Below are positions 18,844-28,393 of a stretch of DNA of 64,000 nt, one piece after another (the stretch's first letter is position 1; each line of letters starts with the position of its first letter). Under the pieces are notes generated by a model. It was not told the origin of the DNA, ran no database searches, and saw only the letters and a program-made list of their open reading frames with translations. The stretch comes from Acetobacter estunensis (GTDB lineage Bacteria > Pseudomonadota > Alphaproteobacteria > Acetobacterales > Acetobacteraceae), in assembly GCF_019083805.1 (NCBI RefSeq), contig NZ_JAHRDV010000005.1:62001-126000 (forward strand), in the 5' to 3' direction. The translations under genes and the position numbers were made by a program.

Positions 18844-19758
18844 TCAGCCAAGGATCGAGACAACCCTGTCCACGCAAAGAGTTGCCATATCGTGTACCCG
18901 TATCACGTCCACCTGCCCTGCCGCGAGACCAAGGGGGGCGGTCAGAGCCGGATCGCTCTCGGCTGAAAACAGCACCACGCAGCGACAACCCATAGCGGCG
19001 GCCATATGCATGGGGCCGGTATCGTTGCCCACGGCCAGTGCCGCGCGGGCGCACAGACCGCCCAGATCGAGCAAGGACGTGCGCCCCGTCAGATCCAGCG
19101 CCTCGGGACAATTGGCGCGGATCACGGCCGCCAGTTCCGCATCGCCCTTCGCGCCGACCACCACAGGCCGTATCCCACGTCCGGCCAGTCGCGACGCCAA
19201 TTTTCCGAACTGCACTGCAGGCCAGCGCTTGGCCGGGCGATGAGGTGCCGCCCCCGGAACGAGCAACGCATAAGGAGCATCGAGAACCGGACCGCCTGCC
19301 GTGAGCCATGTCAGATCCGCGTCCGGCACGGTGCCAATCCCCGCCATGCAAAGCTGATCGCGCTGACGCATGCGCGTGTGCATTTCATCGCGCCACGGAT
19401 TGGCGTGCGGCAGAGAGGCGCCTTTCGCAATGCCGGACCAAGCGGGTTTTCGGGCCACGCGATAATACCAGCTCGAACGACTGGAGGTCTGGAGATCGTA
19501 GACAAGATCATACCCACGCAACTGCGCCCGCAGACGTTTCATGCCCGCAAGATCCGTCAGACGTGGGCGTGCATCGATCTCCACGCGGTCGAACCACGGG
19601 CTGGCTTCGGCCAGTTCGCGAAAAGGTGCCGTGGTCAGCAGTGTGATCTCTGCTTCGCAATGGTGAGCGCGAATGGCCGCGAAAGCCGGAAAACTCTGCA
19701 CGAAATCGCCCAGTGCCCCCAGTCGGATGACCAGAACACGCCTCGGATGAGCCTTCAT
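18844..19758 (-). CDS. Glycosyltransferase family 9 (heptosyltransferase-like)
   Basis: 304 residues beginning MKAHPRRVLVIRLGALGDFVQSFPAF, the GT9 N-terminus. The donor-binding part has LLVPGAAPHRPAKRWPA and NDTGPMHMAAAMGCRCVVLF (the D-x-GPMH motif of ADP-heptose transferases). It probably adds a heptose-like sugar to the LPS core at the cytoplasmic face. The ATG at 19758 was chosen over an in-frame start at 19887 that would overlap the TPR gene and add unconserved residues. It lies 7 bases downstream of the TPR gene on the same strand. Confidence 0.88.
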   Translation of the reverse strand: MKAHPRRVLVIRLGALGDFVQSFPAFAAIRAHHCEAEITLLTTAPFRELAEASPWFDRVEIDARPRLTDLAGMKRLRAQLRGYDLVYDLQTSSRSSWYYRVARKPAWSGIAKGASLPHANPWRDEMHTRMRQRDQLCMAGIGTVPDADLTWLTAGGPVLDAPYALLVPGAAPHRPAKRWPAVQFGKLASRLAGRGIRPVVVGAKGDAELAAVIRANCPEALDLTGRTSLLDLGGLCARAALAVGNDTGPMHMAAAMGCRCVVLFSAESDPALTAPLGLAAGQVDVIRVHDMATLCVDRVVSILG

Positions 19759-19765
19759 GCGCGTA

Positions 19766-20725
19766 TCACGGCGTGGCCGCATGAGCGGCTGCCGCCATGC
19801 CTGAGGACACCGTTTCATGACTGGGCGGCAACGCATCCGGATCGGCGGCAAGCACGTCCAGATCCTGCCGGGCAAGATCCGCTTCATGGGAATCCGGAGC
19901 GAGGTCGATGACGCGCTGCCAGTCGGCCTGAGCGCCCACCAGATCGTTCAAGCGCTGCCGGATGATGCCTCGATCGAGCAGGGCTGCCGGATCATCCGGA
20001 TCGGCCGCCAGTGAGAGGGCCACATCACGATTGGCCTGCTCAGGCTGGTTTAGCGCCAGTTCGGCGGAAGCGCGCAGGCGATGCGTCTCGGACGCGAGGA
20101 TTGGATCGTTGCCAAGAGCGGACAGAACCCGCAAGGCCTGTTCCGGTTCTTTCAGACGCAGGAACGCACGGGCTTTCAGGAGATGCAGGACAACCGACTC
20201 AGGCTCAAGTTCCAACCCGTAATCGCTGGACGCCAAGGCCTTCCCGGGCTGGTCTGCCGCCAGCCATGCGCGTGCGGCATCGGCGGCCACATCGGCCCGC
20301 TCTTCGGGTGAACTGTCTTCCGTTTCCTGCGGTCCCCGTCTCCTATCCCGCGCCAGCCGGTCAAGCTCTTCCGCAGCCAGCGGCGCATTGCCAAGCAGCA
20401 CGTTCGAGAGGGCCGAGCAATGGCGAACTGCCCGTTCATCGCCCGCAGAGGCGTGCGACGCCACATAGTCCTCCACGTCCGACGGATCCTCATCCAGCAA
20501 TGCCAGACATTCGGAAAAGGAGAAGGACGGCAAGATGTTTCGCGTGTCTGCCGGCTTGCTGGAAGTCCGTGCCGCCCATCCCGGTGAATTGGACAAAAAG
20601 AGGCCCAGAGTCAGGAACAGAAGACCCAGACATACTCCTCTCTTGCTCTGTGCCCACGCCTTCGGTGGCATTCGCAACAGAACCGGGGACACTGAGAATG
20701 GAAGAGCAACAGACATATCCGCCAT
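19766..20725 (-). CDS. TPR-repeat protein, probably membrane-anchored
   Basis: 319 residues from the ATG at 20725. One hydrophobic segment (GVCLGLLFLTLGLFLSNSPGWA, about residues 30-50) acts as a signal or anchor, followed by a periplasmic region with several tetratricopeptide-like helices (KALASSDYGLELEPESVVLHLLKAR, QALRVLSALGNDP, DDPAALLDRGIIRQRLNDLVGAQADW, outlined only). Probably part of the same transcript as the GT9 gene. Start is uncertain: ATGs at 20716 and 20800 are also in frame, the latter overlapping the divergent GT4 gene. Role in envelope assembly is inference from the neighbours. Confidence 0.72.
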   Translation of the reverse strand: MADMSVALPFSVSPVLLRMPPKAWAQSKRGVCLGLLFLTLGLFLSNSPGWAARTSSKPADTRNILPSFSFSECLALLDEDPSDVEDYVASHASAGDERAVRHCSALSNVLLGNAPLAAEELDRLARDRRRGPQETEDSSPEERADVAADAARAWLAADQPGKALASSDYGLELEPESVVLHLLKARAFLRLKEPEQALRVLSALGNDPILASETHRLRASAELALNQPEQANRDVALSLAADPDDPAALLDRGIIRQRLNDLVGAQADWQRVIDLAPDSHEADLARQDLDVLAADPDALPPSHETVSSGMAAAAHAATP

Positions 20726-20780
20726 TGACCGTCCGAGACCATGATGGGTCAACCCCTGCGGATGCAGTCCCTGACAGAGC

Positions 20781-21986
20781 ATGCTATCCGGATTCATCAT
20801 GCATGTGCCGTCTCACTGCCCTACCATCCTTCAAGTCCTGCCTGCGCTTGAGAGTGGCGGGGTGGAACGTGGCACCATCGAGATGGTTGAGGCGATTACG
20901 CGCGGTGGTGGACAGGCACTAGTGGCCAGCGCTGGCGGCAGGCTCGCACCGATGGTGGAACGCGCGGGCGGCCGGCATGTCACACTGTCCATTGGGCGAA
21001 AATCGCCACTGGCCGTTCTGTCCAACACTCTGCATCTCAAACGCCTGATTCGACGGGAAAAGGTCGATCTGGTTCACGCCCGTTCCCGAATCCCGGCATG
21101 GGTGGCGCATCGCGCCTGCAAGCAAACCGGCACACCGTTCGTGACAACATGGCACGGCGTTCACAACGCCACGACACGCGCCAAGAAGTTCTACAATTCC
21201 GTGCTCGCCGCCGGAGACAGGGTGATCGCCATCAGTCGCTTCATCGCCCATCGGCTCCGCAGTGAATATGACGTTCCGGAAGACCGTCTGCGCGTGATCC
21301 CACGGGGCGCGGATATCCGGCAGTTCGACCCAAGCCATGTGAGTGGCAATCGCATGCAGGCTCTTCTGGACAGTTGGGGCATCGAGGATGATTCCGTTCT
21401 GATCCTCATGCCCGGACGACTGACAGAGTGGAAAGGGCAGGGGCTCCTGCTTGACGCCCTCGCACTCATGACCCGCGAAAGGATGACCCACACACCATGG
21501 ACCTGTGTGTTCGTTGGCACAGCGCCTGAGCGCTCGGACTTTCCTCAGATTCTGGCCGCACAGGCACGGGAGCTGAGCGGGCGCATCCGTTTTGGCGGAC
21601 ATTGCGCGGACATGCCTGCCGCGCTGCTGCTGGCAGGACTGGTCGTAGTGCCCTCGCTTCGCCCCGAACCCTTCGGTCGCGTGGTGGTAGAGGCGCAGGC
21701 CATGGCCTGTCCGGTCATTGTGGCGGCCCATGGAGCGGCCATGGAAACCGTGACCCACGGAGAAACAGGCATCCTCTTTAGACCTGGAGACGCGGCCGAT
21801 CTTGCACGCATGATCGCCGCCACGCTGGAAGCCAGCGATGACCAATGCGCGGCCATGGGGCAGCGTGCCCGCGACAATGTGCTGGCCCACTACACCACAC
21901 GCAACCTGCAACTGACGACACTGGGGGTGTATGATGAATTGCTGGGCACGCATATGCGCGAGCAGGCCCTTGCCTCGGAAAGTTGA
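20781..21986 (+). CDS. Glycosyltransferase family 4
   Basis: 401 residues with a GT-B fold. The N-terminal acceptor domain has LQVLPALESGGVERGTIEM, and the C-terminal donor domain has LMPGRLTEWKGQGLLLDAL and VVPSLRPEPFGRVVVEAQAMACPVI, including the EPFGxxxxEAxA motif of retaining GT4 enzymes. It is a likely LPS or exopolysaccharide transferase. Translation may start at 20781 or at the ATG at 20799 (MHVPSHC). Divergent from the TPR-GT9 pair. Confidence 0.88.
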   Translation: MLSGFIMHVPSHCPTILQVLPALESGGVERGTIEMVEAITRGGGQALVASAGGRLAPMVERAGGRHVTLSIGRKSPLAVLSNTLHLKRLIRREKVDLVHARSRIPAWVAHRACKQTGTPFVTTWHGVHNATTRAKKFYNSVLAAGDRVIAISRFIAHRLRSEYDVPEDRLRVIPRGADIRQFDPSHVSGNRMQALLDSWGIEDDSVLILMPGRLTEWKGQGLLLDALALMTRERMTHTPWTCVFVGTAPERSDFPQILAAQARELSGRIRFGGHCADMPAALLLAGLVVVPSLRPEPFGRVVVEAQAMACPVIVAAHGAAMETVTHGETGILFRPGDAADLARMIAATLEASDDQCAAMGQRARDNVLAHYTTRNLQLTTLGVYDELLGTHMREQALASES

Positions 21987-22091
21987 GCGGCCTGCCGGTC
22001 GCGGCCTCTTCTCATGCGTGTTAGAGGCACACAGTGACGGCAGGCCTGCTGTTGGCCCCGCTTCGTTCGCGAACAGGACAGGATATTTCCC

Positions 22092-22823
22092 ATGACAGAT
22101 CGTGTTGCCATCATTACCGGCGGCAGCCGCGGCATCGGTGCTGCCATTGCCGAACGTCTTGCCAAGGACGGCTTCAACATTGCCATTACCTATGCCCGCA
22201 ATGCGGAGGCCGCCAAGCGCGTGACCGACATGGCAGAAAAACTCGGTCGTCGCGCCATCGCCATCCGCTCCGATGGCGGCAATATCGAGGACAACAGTTC
22301 TCTGGTGGGCAAGGTCGTGGACGCTCTGGGGCGGGTGGATGTGCTGGTCTGCAATGCTGGCGCCTATCCCTATGGCGGTCCCGACACCATGACACGTGAG
22401 GACATCGTCAAGACGCTCGATCTGAACATGCGCGGCGTGATGATCGAAGCCGTAGAGGCTGCGCGCGTGATGAAATCCGGTGGACGCATCATCCTCATGG
22501 GATCGGCCTTTGGCGAGCGCGTGCCGGTGCCCGGTATCTCGATCTACGCCGCGACCAAGGCGGGTCTTGTCGGTTTTGCCAAGGGACTGGCCCGCGATCT
22601 GGGCCCAAAGGACATCACCGTCAATGTCATCCAGCCCGGTCCGATCGACACTGACCTCAATCCCGAAGACGGCGCCGCCGCCGATGCCCTGCGCGCCGTT
22701 CTTGCCATACCGCGTTATGGCAAAGTGGCGGACATCGCCAGTTTCACAGGTTTTCTTGCCAGTCCGCAGTCGTCCTACATTACAGGGGCGGCGCTGAGTG
22801 TGGATGGTGGACTGACAGCCTGA
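22092..22823 (+). CDS. Short-chain dehydrogenase/reductase (FabG-like)
   Basis: 243 residues. Rossmann glycine motif TGGSRGIG (residues 10-17), NAG near 90, catalytic Ser in ILMGSAFG, then the YxxxK motif in SIYAATKAGL, and PGPIDTDLNP. NADP preference is suggested by the basic/Ser context after the glycine motif. The substrate is not predictable; FabG-like carbonyl reductases are the nearest type. Confidence 0.88.
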   Translation: MTDRVAIITGGSRGIGAAIAERLAKDGFNIAITYARNAEAAKRVTDMAEKLGRRAIAIRSDGGNIEDNSSLVGKVVDALGRVDVLVCNAGAYPYGGPDTMTREDIVKTLDLNMRGVMIEAVEAARVMKSGGRIILMGSAFGERVPVPGISIYAATKAGLVGFAKGLARDLGPKDITVNVIQPGPIDTDLNPEDGAAADALRAVLAIPRYGKVADIASFTGFLASPQSSYITGAALSVDGGLTA

Positions 22824-22854
22824 TCCGGAGCGCCCTGTTCTACTGCCTTTGACC

Positions 22855-22932
22855 CGCCAAAGGTTGCGGACCTTTGGAAACCATTAGGGGATCTACGATC
22901 TCTTTCGGGTCTGGGCAGCGCCCGGACACTCC
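22855..22932 (+). repeat. Dispersed intergenic repeat, composite copy
   Basis: GCCAAAGGT-TGCGG-ACCTTTGGAAACC, then AGGGGATC-TAC-GATCTCTT, then CGGGTCTGGGCAGCGCCCGG. It carries both units seen separately at 7879-7920 and 8001-8053. Confidence 0.7.
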
Positions 22933-22960
22933 ACAACATTACGAAAACCGTCGTCTTTAT

Positions 22961-24976
22961 TCAGTGCGTCTCAGCAAGCCGTTGCATCAGATAAACGGTT
23001 TCAAGCGCCTGTTCACGTGCCGTCTTTTCAGCATCGTTCGTATCAGATTCTTCATTCCTGCTTCCATTGTCATAAAAGAATGGAAGAGACAGCGCATTGA
23101 GATGCGCAACAAGAGAACGAACTCCTACCGGATTGGTCGCATCATCCAACAAGGAGGACACAATAAAAGGTTCCGGATAATGGACACCCTCCTTCATTCC
23201 ATCAAAAATAGTGTCATATTCAGAGTGTTTCGTGTCTGTTTTATCCGGTGATGACATGTTCATGACAACCGCGTTCCACAAGGAAGGATAACGGACAAAA
23301 GCCTGGCTCATCAGCAACCCTTCTGTCGGACGCCCTTTTATTCCCAGATGTGCAGCGGTTGTTATGTGGCGTGCCGACAGATCGCGCCCAACAGACGCAA
23401 ACCTCTCCACTTCATGTCCATCTTTCCCGATATCGGCCACGGCCAGTACACCGCCTCTTTCCAGCCAGAGACTTCCCATAACAGAATCATAAGCAGAAGG
23501 TTGCAAAGACCCGACATCTCCAGAAGTCATAAGAATAACTGGATTTTTCTCATCCTTTTTCATGCCCACTGGGTGCACGAGAAAATATGGACTCTGTAAA
23601 CCATCTGCGGAAGCGGTGGTGAAATGTTCCACAGTCAGCGAAGTGCTTTCAAAGAGTGGTGGTGACTGTCTGATAACAAAAGGCTGCGCCATATCTGGCT
23701 GCATGAGCCAGATATGGGGTGGATCGAGAAAACCTTCCGTCTCGAGAAGAAATTGACCCGACGCGACATCTGACGCCGCGATATGAATCGCTTCTTGCTT
23801 TGGTAACGGAATATCCCGATGCGTCCATGTCACATGTTCGGTAGGTGATGCCAGAAACAGAACAGCGTGAGTGTCACCATCATGACGAAAAACAGCGACA
23901 ATTCCATCATGTATAACGGATGTTTCAAGAATATCCTCTTTTTCGCCGGCAGAAAACAAAATCGAAATGATCTTGTCCTTGCTTTCAGGATCGACCGATA
24001 TGAGGCTTCCCGTACGAACACGTCCTCCATCTGGAGAGAACCAGTCCTGATGCAGCGAAAAGACCAACTGTCCCCGCATCATTCCCACAAAATCAATCCG
24101 TTCGGGAAGATCCAACCACTTCACATGACCGGAACCGTCCCCATGAAATGCCGTGTCCATTCCATCGAGTAGACCAAACTTCGTCGCATTTTCCGGAAGA
24201 CTCTTCTGGAGAAGAAGAAGACTTTGTCCATCGCTATCCACCACATTCAGCGGATGGAACATACTGCCAGCCGATTGAGCGCGCGCAATTTCCAGCGCCT
24301 GCGAAAAATTCTGGTTTCTTATGATACGACGAACAACAGAAACCGAATTCTCATTATCTTTTTTCGATGTTTCCTCATTTTGTGAAACAAGAAGCGTGTC
24401 ACGGTCTACCCAGGCAACGGACAGATTTTTCCCGTAAAACGTGAAACCATTCGAGATGAACAGACCCGCCTGTGTGTCATATTCCCGCAGGGTGCGATCT
24501 TCACGCCCCTTTTCGGAAAGTTCTATCAGACAATAGCGTTCTTTTGGTTGCAGACAGATCGCGCCATGAAAGACCCAGTCCCGGTGCTCGTCCTTCGAGA
24601 GACGGTCCAGATCGAGCTTCGTCCGCCATCCCGGAAGCTGCGTGCGAAACGACGCCAAAGTCGTCTGGCGCCATATGCCGCGTGGATGACCGGCATCCTG
24701 CCAGAAATCCCAGATATGGCCCGCAAGGAATGTGGGATGCTCCAGCCGGCGTGGATCGCGCAGCACTGTCAGGGCCTTCTGATAAAGAGCCTCAAACAGC
24801 ATGGAACCACCGAGCTGCTGCTCGGTTCGCAGGCTTGGATCGGTCGGATCCTTCGGGGTGTCTTTGCCATGCCCGTCCTGTTGAACGGGGGGAACAGTCG
24901 CAGCCTGTGCAAAGTTGTCGCCTGTCAGGCATAGACCCGCACACATCGTGGCCAGAATGAGAAGCTGGCGCTTCAT
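22961..24976 (-). CDS. Prolyl-oligopeptidase-like S9 protein, probably catalytically dead
   Basis: 671 residues with a signal peptide (MKRQLLILATMCAGLCL...AQA) and S9A-family features: DFWQDAGHPRGIWRQTTL, a beta-propeller region and a C-terminal alpha/beta-hydrolase part (PVILMTSGDVGS, LSARHITTAAHLGI). The nucleophile motif normally GGSNGGLL reads GRPTEGLL, putting proline in place of serine, and the segment that normally carries the catalytic histidine reads NGSRNEE. An aspartate (DDATNPVGV) may remain. The gene is intact, so this looks like a secreted pseudoenzyme rather than a pseudogene. The ATG at 24976 has GGAG six bases upstream. It adjoins the left end of the integrated element. Confidence 0.75.
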   Translation of the reverse strand: MKRQLLILATMCAGLCLTGDNFAQAATVPPVQQDGHGKDTPKDPTDPSLRTEQQLGGSMLFEALYQKALTVLRDPRRLEHPTFLAGHIWDFWQDAGHPRGIWRQTTLASFRTQLPGWRTKLDLDRLSKDEHRDWVFHGAICLQPKERYCLIELSEKGREDRTLREYDTQAGLFISNGFTFYGKNLSVAWVDRDTLLVSQNEETSKKDNENSVSVVRRIIRNQNFSQALEIARAQSAGSMFHPLNVVDSDGQSLLLLQKSLPENATKFGLLDGMDTAFHGDGSGHVKWLDLPERIDFVGMMRGQLVFSLHQDWFSPDGGRVRTGSLISVDPESKDKIISILFSAGEKEDILETSVIHDGIVAVFRHDGDTHAVLFLASPTEHVTWTHRDIPLPKQEAIHIAASDVASGQFLLETEGFLDPPHIWLMQPDMAQPFVIRQSPPLFESTSLTVEHFTTASADGLQSPYFLVHPVGMKKDEKNPVILMTSGDVGSLQPSAYDSVMGSLWLERGGVLAVADIGKDGHEVERFASVGRDLSARHITTAAHLGIKGRPTEGLLMSQAFVRYPSLWNAVVMNMSSPDKTDTKHSEYDTIFDGMKEGVHYPEPFIVSSLLDDATNPVGVRSLVAHLNALSLPFFYDNGSRNEESDTNDAEKTAREQALETVYLMQRLAETH

Positions 24977-25088
24977 AAACGTCTCCACGTCTGGGAAAAG
25001 ACAGCGACAGCCCTTAGTGCGCGGCAGTGTCGTTCATTCACCTTGACGGAAGAATAACGCAGAGCAGGATTATGTAAGAGAAAAAGGG

Positions 25089-25105
25089 AACTGGTGGAGC
25101 CAATC
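25089..25105 (+). repeat. attL core: direct repeat of the tRNA-Ala 3' end
   Basis: AACTGGTGGAGCCAATC, identical over 17 bp to 39160-39176, which covers the last 14 bases of tRNA-Ala. The match stops at both flanks. Confidence 0.85.
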
Positions 25106-25256
25106 TCCGCCTAACCCGCATCTCAGGGCGTTTCAGAAAGCGTCACGAATCGTGATAAAACACAGATAGTTATCGAATAACATTTCTCTGTACGTTTCTT
25201 CGCGACTCTGCTAAACGCATGTTTTAAGAGGGACACGAAACAGGACACGCAGGGTT

Positions 25257-26453
25257 ATGAGTCGGCTCGCACCACACCGTCTGACAGCTCGTCAAGTTGC
25301 CGCCCATAAGGAGGGTGATCTTGCAGACGGCGGAAACCTCTGGCTGGTCGTCCGGGGAGCTTCCCGCATCTGGACCTTCCGCTACAAGTCGCCAGTCACG
25401 GACAAGCGCCGGGAAATGAGCCTCGGATCGGCCTATGATGTGTCTCTGGCCGAAGCCCGGACTCTTGCTGCCGAAAGCCGTCGCCAGGTCAATCAGCGGA
25501 TAGACCCTCTCGAACAGCGGCGCAGCGACGATGCCGACCGCAAGCGTGAAACCACCATCAGCTTGCAGGCCGTGGCTGAGCGCTACATCGAGTCACAGAA
25601 ACCCGGCTGGCGTGATCCGCGAGCAGCATCAGTCTGGACCAGTTCACTCGAACAATACGTCTACCCCACATGCGGGGAGAAACCGGTCAAACTGATCGAC
25701 ACGGCAGACATTGAAGCCGTGTTGAAGCCTATCTGGACAGAAAAGACAGAGACCGCCACCCGTGTTCGAGGCCGCGTCGAGCGGATCCTCGACTATGCTC
25801 GTGCACAGGGCTGGCGAACCGGTGAGAACCCGGCCCGCTGGAAAGGTCATCTGTCAGCCATTCTTGCTCCACCGTCCAAGGTGATGAAGAGTGGCCATTT
25901 CGCTGCCGCCGATCGAAAAGACATTGGCCACGTTATGGCCGCTCTGGCTGAATCTCAGGGCGTGGCTGCCAAGGCCGTGCGATTCACCTGCCTGACTGCC
26001 GCCCGCTCTGGCGAAGTCCGTAACGCCACATGGTCAGAGATCGACCTGAAGGCCCGCGTGTGGACCGTACCAGCTCACCGCATGAAGATGGGCCGGGAGC
26101 ATCGCGTGCCATTGTCTGAGGGAGTTGTGGCTGTCCTGCGGGAAGTGTTGCCTCTGCGCGATGAGAGAGCCGGTGACTTGGTGTTCCCCGGCCAGAAGCG
26201 GGGCAGGCCACTGTCAGATGTGGCTCTATCCAAGGCGCTTCATATTGCAGCGGGCACGAAAGACGTCACCGTGCACGGCCTGCGCTCCACATTTCGCGAC
26301 TGGGCAGCCGAAGAGACGGATTACCCGAATGAGGTGGCTGAGATGGCGCTGGCTCACGTCATCAGCAACAAGGTGGAAGCCGCTTATCGACGCGGGGATC
26401 TGTTCGAAAAGCGACGGGAGATGATGGGGAAGTGGTCGAGTGTCATTATTTAA
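25257..26453 (+). CDS. int: Tyrosine-type site-specific integrase (P4-like)
   Basis: 398 residues. An N-terminal DUF4102-type arm-binding domain (LADGGNLWLVVRGASRIWTFRYK) is followed by a core-binding domain and the catalytic domain. Catalytic residues visible: Arg in TAARSGEVRN, His and Arg in HGLRSTFRDW, His in ALAHVISN, and the nucleophile Tyr in VEAAYRRGDL. It should integrate and excise the element at the tRNA-Ala 3' end. It lies 151 bases inside attL and reads inward. Confidence 0.95.
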   Translation: MSRLAPHRLTARQVAAHKEGDLADGGNLWLVVRGASRIWTFRYKSPVTDKRREMSLGSAYDVSLAEARTLAAESRRQVNQRIDPLEQRRSDDADRKRETTISLQAVAERYIESQKPGWRDPRAASVWTSSLEQYVYPTCGEKPVKLIDTADIEAVLKPIWTEKTETATRVRGRVERILDYARAQGWRTGENPARWKGHLSAILAPPSKVMKSGHFAAADRKDIGHVMAALAESQGVAAKAVRFTCLTAARSGEVRNATWSEIDLKARVWTVPAHRMKMGREHRVPLSEGVVAVLREVLPLRDERAGDLVFPGQKRGRPLSDVALSKALHIAAGTKDVTVHGLRSTFRDWAAEETDYPNEVAEMALAHVISNKVEAAYRRGDLFEKRREMMGKWSSVII

Positions 26454-27002
26454 TAAAAAATTCTATACACATCGAAGTATTTATGTGAACTTTTACCTTG
26501 CATTTAAGAGATCTACCTGAATAGTGAAGTGTGCTACAATATTTACCGATTAATGCGACGTAGGCTGTTGAACTTAATGAATTTGTAACACATGTTGTCA
26601 ATCGGAACCTGTGAAAATCGATTTCGATGAATCCACCGAAGAATCTTGGTAAAATTACGCCGGATCTAGTAAATGTTAATATACCTCCACGCGCTCTCCT
26701 TCTAGTTGCTCCGTGATGAAAATTAGTTACGGTTCCCATCGCTACATCTTTTCCTTAAGTAATTCAGAATGGTTGTCATTTCCGCCGATAAAATCTGGCT
26801 TCCCGACGCGTGTACTTTGCGTCCCTAACACAGTATTCATCTGTCCGCACCTATGCCCACCGCCTTGAAACGGCAGTGCTCTACCTCCTCAGATTTGAGG
26901 GAGTTGGGACAGGCCTGCAAGTCGGTAAATAGTGCGTGAAAGCCCGTTAATCTTAACCATTCGTTTACCATGTTGGCCGACGATTGGCGGCGGAGGTGCA
27001 CG
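26454..27002. other. Gene-poor AT-rich gap after the integrase
   Basis: About 550 bases. A 97-codon minus-strand frame (26446-26739) has no protein-like character. A short dyad CCTCA-GATT-TGAGG lies near 26886-26900. No other structure was recognised. Confidence 0.5.
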
Positions 27003-27281
27003 ATGATGGATTCAAAGGAAAAGGCAGACTCACCAGAGACCGAAGCGGGACAGTTAGTCGGGCTTTATGGTCTGGCGGCGCGCACCGTTGCCGGAGATCG
27101 TTTGGAGCGTGCTCACCAGCTTGGGCTGACCGATGCAGTAGATCACTGGTACCGTGTGTATCGGCTGCTCTCAGAGAGCATGGGCAGTCGTCCTAAAGCT
27201 CCGCCATCTGGCGTCGGTCGCCGAGGCAGAAAGCGGGTGTTGCCGCGTCTGCGTGTGGTCGAGGCTGAGACATCAGTCTGA
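27003..27281 (+). CDS. Hypothetical small protein of the element
   Basis: 92 residues from the ATG at 27003, which has GGAGG six bases upstream; an earlier in-frame start lacks a ribosome site. Mostly helical, with a central segment GLAARTVAGDRLERAHQLGLTDAVDHWYRVYRLLSE and a basic tail (GRRGRKRVLPRLR), so nucleic-acid binding is possible. No family recognised. Confidence 0.6.
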   Translation: MMDSKEKADSPETEAGQLVGLYGLAARTVAGDRLERAHQLGLTDAVDHWYRVYRLLSESMGSRPKAPPSGVGRRGRKRVLPRLRVVEAETSV

Positions 27282-27367
27282 CCGGCGCTGTCGTCCGGTG
27301 TATCGCTGCAAATAGAGGTATGTCCAAATTTGGGCAGACCCCCATCATAGGCCGGGGCTCTCTGTGA

Positions 27368-28279
27368 TCATGGCGGGTTTACCCCTTCTTCCGGTGGAGG
27401 AGGCTTTTCTTCGACGGACGAGAGAAGAACGGCGAGGCGGCTCTCGGCGTCATCGGCTCTTTTGGCTTCGTTCTGTAGCTGTTGGATGAGCCGTTCGATC
27501 TGCCCGCGATATCTTCGTTCGAGATCATCTCGGATGTCTTGGAGAATCAGGTCGAACCGCGGCAACATCTGGGATTTGTCACGCTCAATATCGGCCTTCA
27601 GGCGCTGAATCTTGATAGCTTCTTCCTGTCGCGCCTTCCATTCGGCTCGTGTCAGACGTTCGCGTTTTGGACCGCTGCGTGTGTGACCGTACTTGCAGCT
27701 GACCGTACTCCAGAAATCGTCCTGCCACGCCCGCATTGCACGCCGGTACGCGATATCTCCCTCTCAGTTGGCAGCTCCCTGTTGGCGGGCCTCGTTTTTG
27801 GCCCGAGCGCCGGGATGCAATGAGCGCGCTTTCATCTGTGGGTCTGTGGGGAGAGCGAACGCGTGGAGATGGGGATACCCCTCGTCTGTGTGCAGTACCA
27901 CGCTGAGCAGCGCGTCTCCGAACTGCGCCAGCAGCCACGCTATCGTGTCTTCAAGCCATTGCCATACCGCTTGCGGCCAGCGATCGGATTTGCCCGTGGC
28001 AGGAAAACTGGCCACCACAGTCAGAAGAGTGTGCTGGTTGGTGCGGAGCCTGCGAGGGCCAGTGGAAGTCGCCAGTCGGGCATCCTCTACACGCCGGTTG
28101 TGTTCCCGCTCCACGTCGGCCGGCGATAGTCCGTAGAGCACCCGTGGCGGCTGAGGCCGTCGCACGTGAGCGCAGGCCCACTCGGCCCTTCCCGCTTCTG
28201 CGAGGACGAATCTGACTGACTGCCCTTGTGCGTTGGGGGCTCTGCCGTAGGTTTCCGCGTGGATGAATTGCATCGTCAT
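27368..28279 (-). pseudogene. MobV-family relaxase (Pre/Mob) interrupted by an in-frame TGA
   Basis: The first part (28279 to 27764) starts MTMQFIHAETYGRAP and contains HTDEGYPHLHAFALP, the HxDExxPHxH metal-binding motif of MobV relaxases / plasmid recombination enzymes. A TGA at 27764-27766 ends it, but the same frame continues at once as EGDIAYRRAMRAWQDDFW and then a coiled-coil tail (IERDKSQMLPRFDLILQDIRDD) to 27368, 304 codons in all. A single nonsense change therefore separates the catalytic domain from the C-terminal half. An ATG at 27736 could restart the tail. The relaxase would nick DNA at an oriT for mobilisation. Confidence 0.75.
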
Positions 28280-28359
28280 GGACGATTCTGTGCCACGGAA
28301 CCTATGCAAGAGAGACTGAGTTTTCCCCGAGTCGGGAGATTGCCCCTCAGCAGATTGCT

Positions 28360-28384
28360 AACCCTTAGTAACCGACTAAGGGTT
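28360..28384. other. Perfect inverted repeat upstream of the relaxase, candidate oriT
   Basis: AACCCTTAGT-AACCG-ACTAAGGGTT, 10-bp perfect arms, 80 bases before the relaxase start. MobV origins of transfer lie just upstream of mob and contain such dyads. Confidence 0.4.
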
Positions 28385-28393
28385 GGATCGGAC

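Noticed and set aside
26446..26739. 97-codon minus-strand frame after the integrase
   Set aside because: AT-rich with irregular composition; no ribosome site.
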